From the NCBI GenBank assembly GCA_022539475.1, contig VCMS01000016.1, positions 353,558 through 377,662 of the forward strand: DNA of 24,105 nucleotides. Direction: 5' to 3'. The stretch comes from Gracilaria domingensis (lineage: Eukaryota > Rhodophyta > Florideophyceae > Gracilariales > Gracilariaceae). The translations under genes and the position numbers were made by a program. The notes beneath the pieces were generated by a model. The model ran no database searches and was not told the origin of the DNA. It saw only the letters and a program-made list of their open reading frames with translations. How positions within the stretch are numbered: the stretch's first letter is position 1; each line of letters begins with the position of its first letter. This document shows, piece after piece, positions 23,898 to 24,105 of the stretch.

Positions 23898-24105
23898 TCA
23901 GTAATAAAAGTGTCGTATATATCTCAATACCCTTCTATGATTCATGGTGGTTTTTATCGTGCTGCTTTTCCTCGTAGCCGTACACAGAGCCACCAACATA
24001 ATTGTCGAATGTACATCCTCCACGCTTTCGAACAGGTTGTGTACTCCACGCGGGATACAGTCTTCTTTGACGTGAACGCCGTACACGCCTACGTCATGCA
24101 AAGGC
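23898..24105 (-). CDS. C-terminal part of a paralogous HAD protein, cut by the window edge
   Basis: Minus-strand frame from the right edge to a stop at 23898-23900. PLHDVGVYGVHVKED aligns with PLYEMATLAVHVKGED of the neighbouring HAD gene, and FESVEDVHSTIMLVA with VDGVEDVHETIRRVA, with no long gap. DNA identity is only moderate, so the duplication is old. After VAL the frame diverges; the next frame reads SVYGYEEK, closer to the neighbour's ELYGYRK. So a one-base shift may have altered the tail, or the copy may be decaying. Only the end is visible. Confidence 0.65.
   Translation of the reverse strand, partial: PLHDVGVYGVHVKEDCIPRGVHNLFESVEDVHSTIMLVALCTATRKSSTIKTTMNHRRVLRYIRHFYY

Noticed and set aside
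1..24105. CRISPR arrays, bacterial operons, rRNA or tRNA genes
   Set aside because: None seen. Repeats lack regular spacers, and no cloverleaf or rRNA segment was recognised.

Overview
The window is eukaryotic nuclear DNA. It carries a complete Ty3/Gypsy (metavirid) LTR retrotransposon with a chromodomain integrase, a second copy of the same LTR as a solo LTR, and a few short host genes that can each be read as one intronless ORF. Intron-poor host genes embedded in LTR-retrotransposon-rich DNA would fit a red alga, but nothing seen here proves the lineage.

Layout. Positions 1-93 are a host tandem repeat, which resumes at 11865 after the element. The retrotransposon spans 94-11859 and is read on the minus strand. 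Its 5' LTR is 11003-11859, the PBS is near 10979-10999, gag is 8829-10838, a protease segment lies in the -1 frame at 8470-8838, and the main pol ORF (protease end, RT, RNase H, integrase, chromodomain) is 3309-8519. Then come a structured non-coding stretch (2803-3308), a 599-codon ORF on the opposite strand (1003-2802), the polypurine tract (950-962) and the 3' LTR (94-949). The two LTRs differ at only three sites and the element is flanked by a perfect 5-bp duplication (ctcaa), so the insertion is recent.

Positions 11865-19898 are mostly poor in recognisable genes. They hold the end of the tandem repeat, AT-rich sequence, a CT microsatellite, a decayed minus-strand gene (about 14736-15872), two almost identical 277-bp direct repeats (16666 and 17621), and an unclassified leucine-zipper protein ORF (18336-19265, minus). 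An imperfect tandem repeat (19560-19870) follows.

Positions 19899-21150 hold the C-terminal half of a ribulose-phosphate 3-epimerase gene on the minus strand. It is cut by a solo LTR (20111-20968) with its own 5-bp duplication (tcctc). Beyond it lie two host genes on the plus strand: a ketopantoate-reductase-like Rossmann protein (21480-22382) and a HAD-superfamily phosphatase-like protein (23010-23882). A diverged paralogue of the HAD gene runs toward it from the right edge (23898-24105, minus).

The most unusual item is the element's antisense ORF. It has no domain I recognise, uses codons like gag-pol, and is bracketed by two exact copies of a 15-bp polypurine-tract sequence (950-964 and 2926-2940). 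That suggests an accessory cassette placed between a duplicated PPT. Gag and the pol polyprotein would build the particle and copy and integrate the element, and the chromodomain probably steers insertion to methylated-histone chromatin. What the antisense protein does is unknown.
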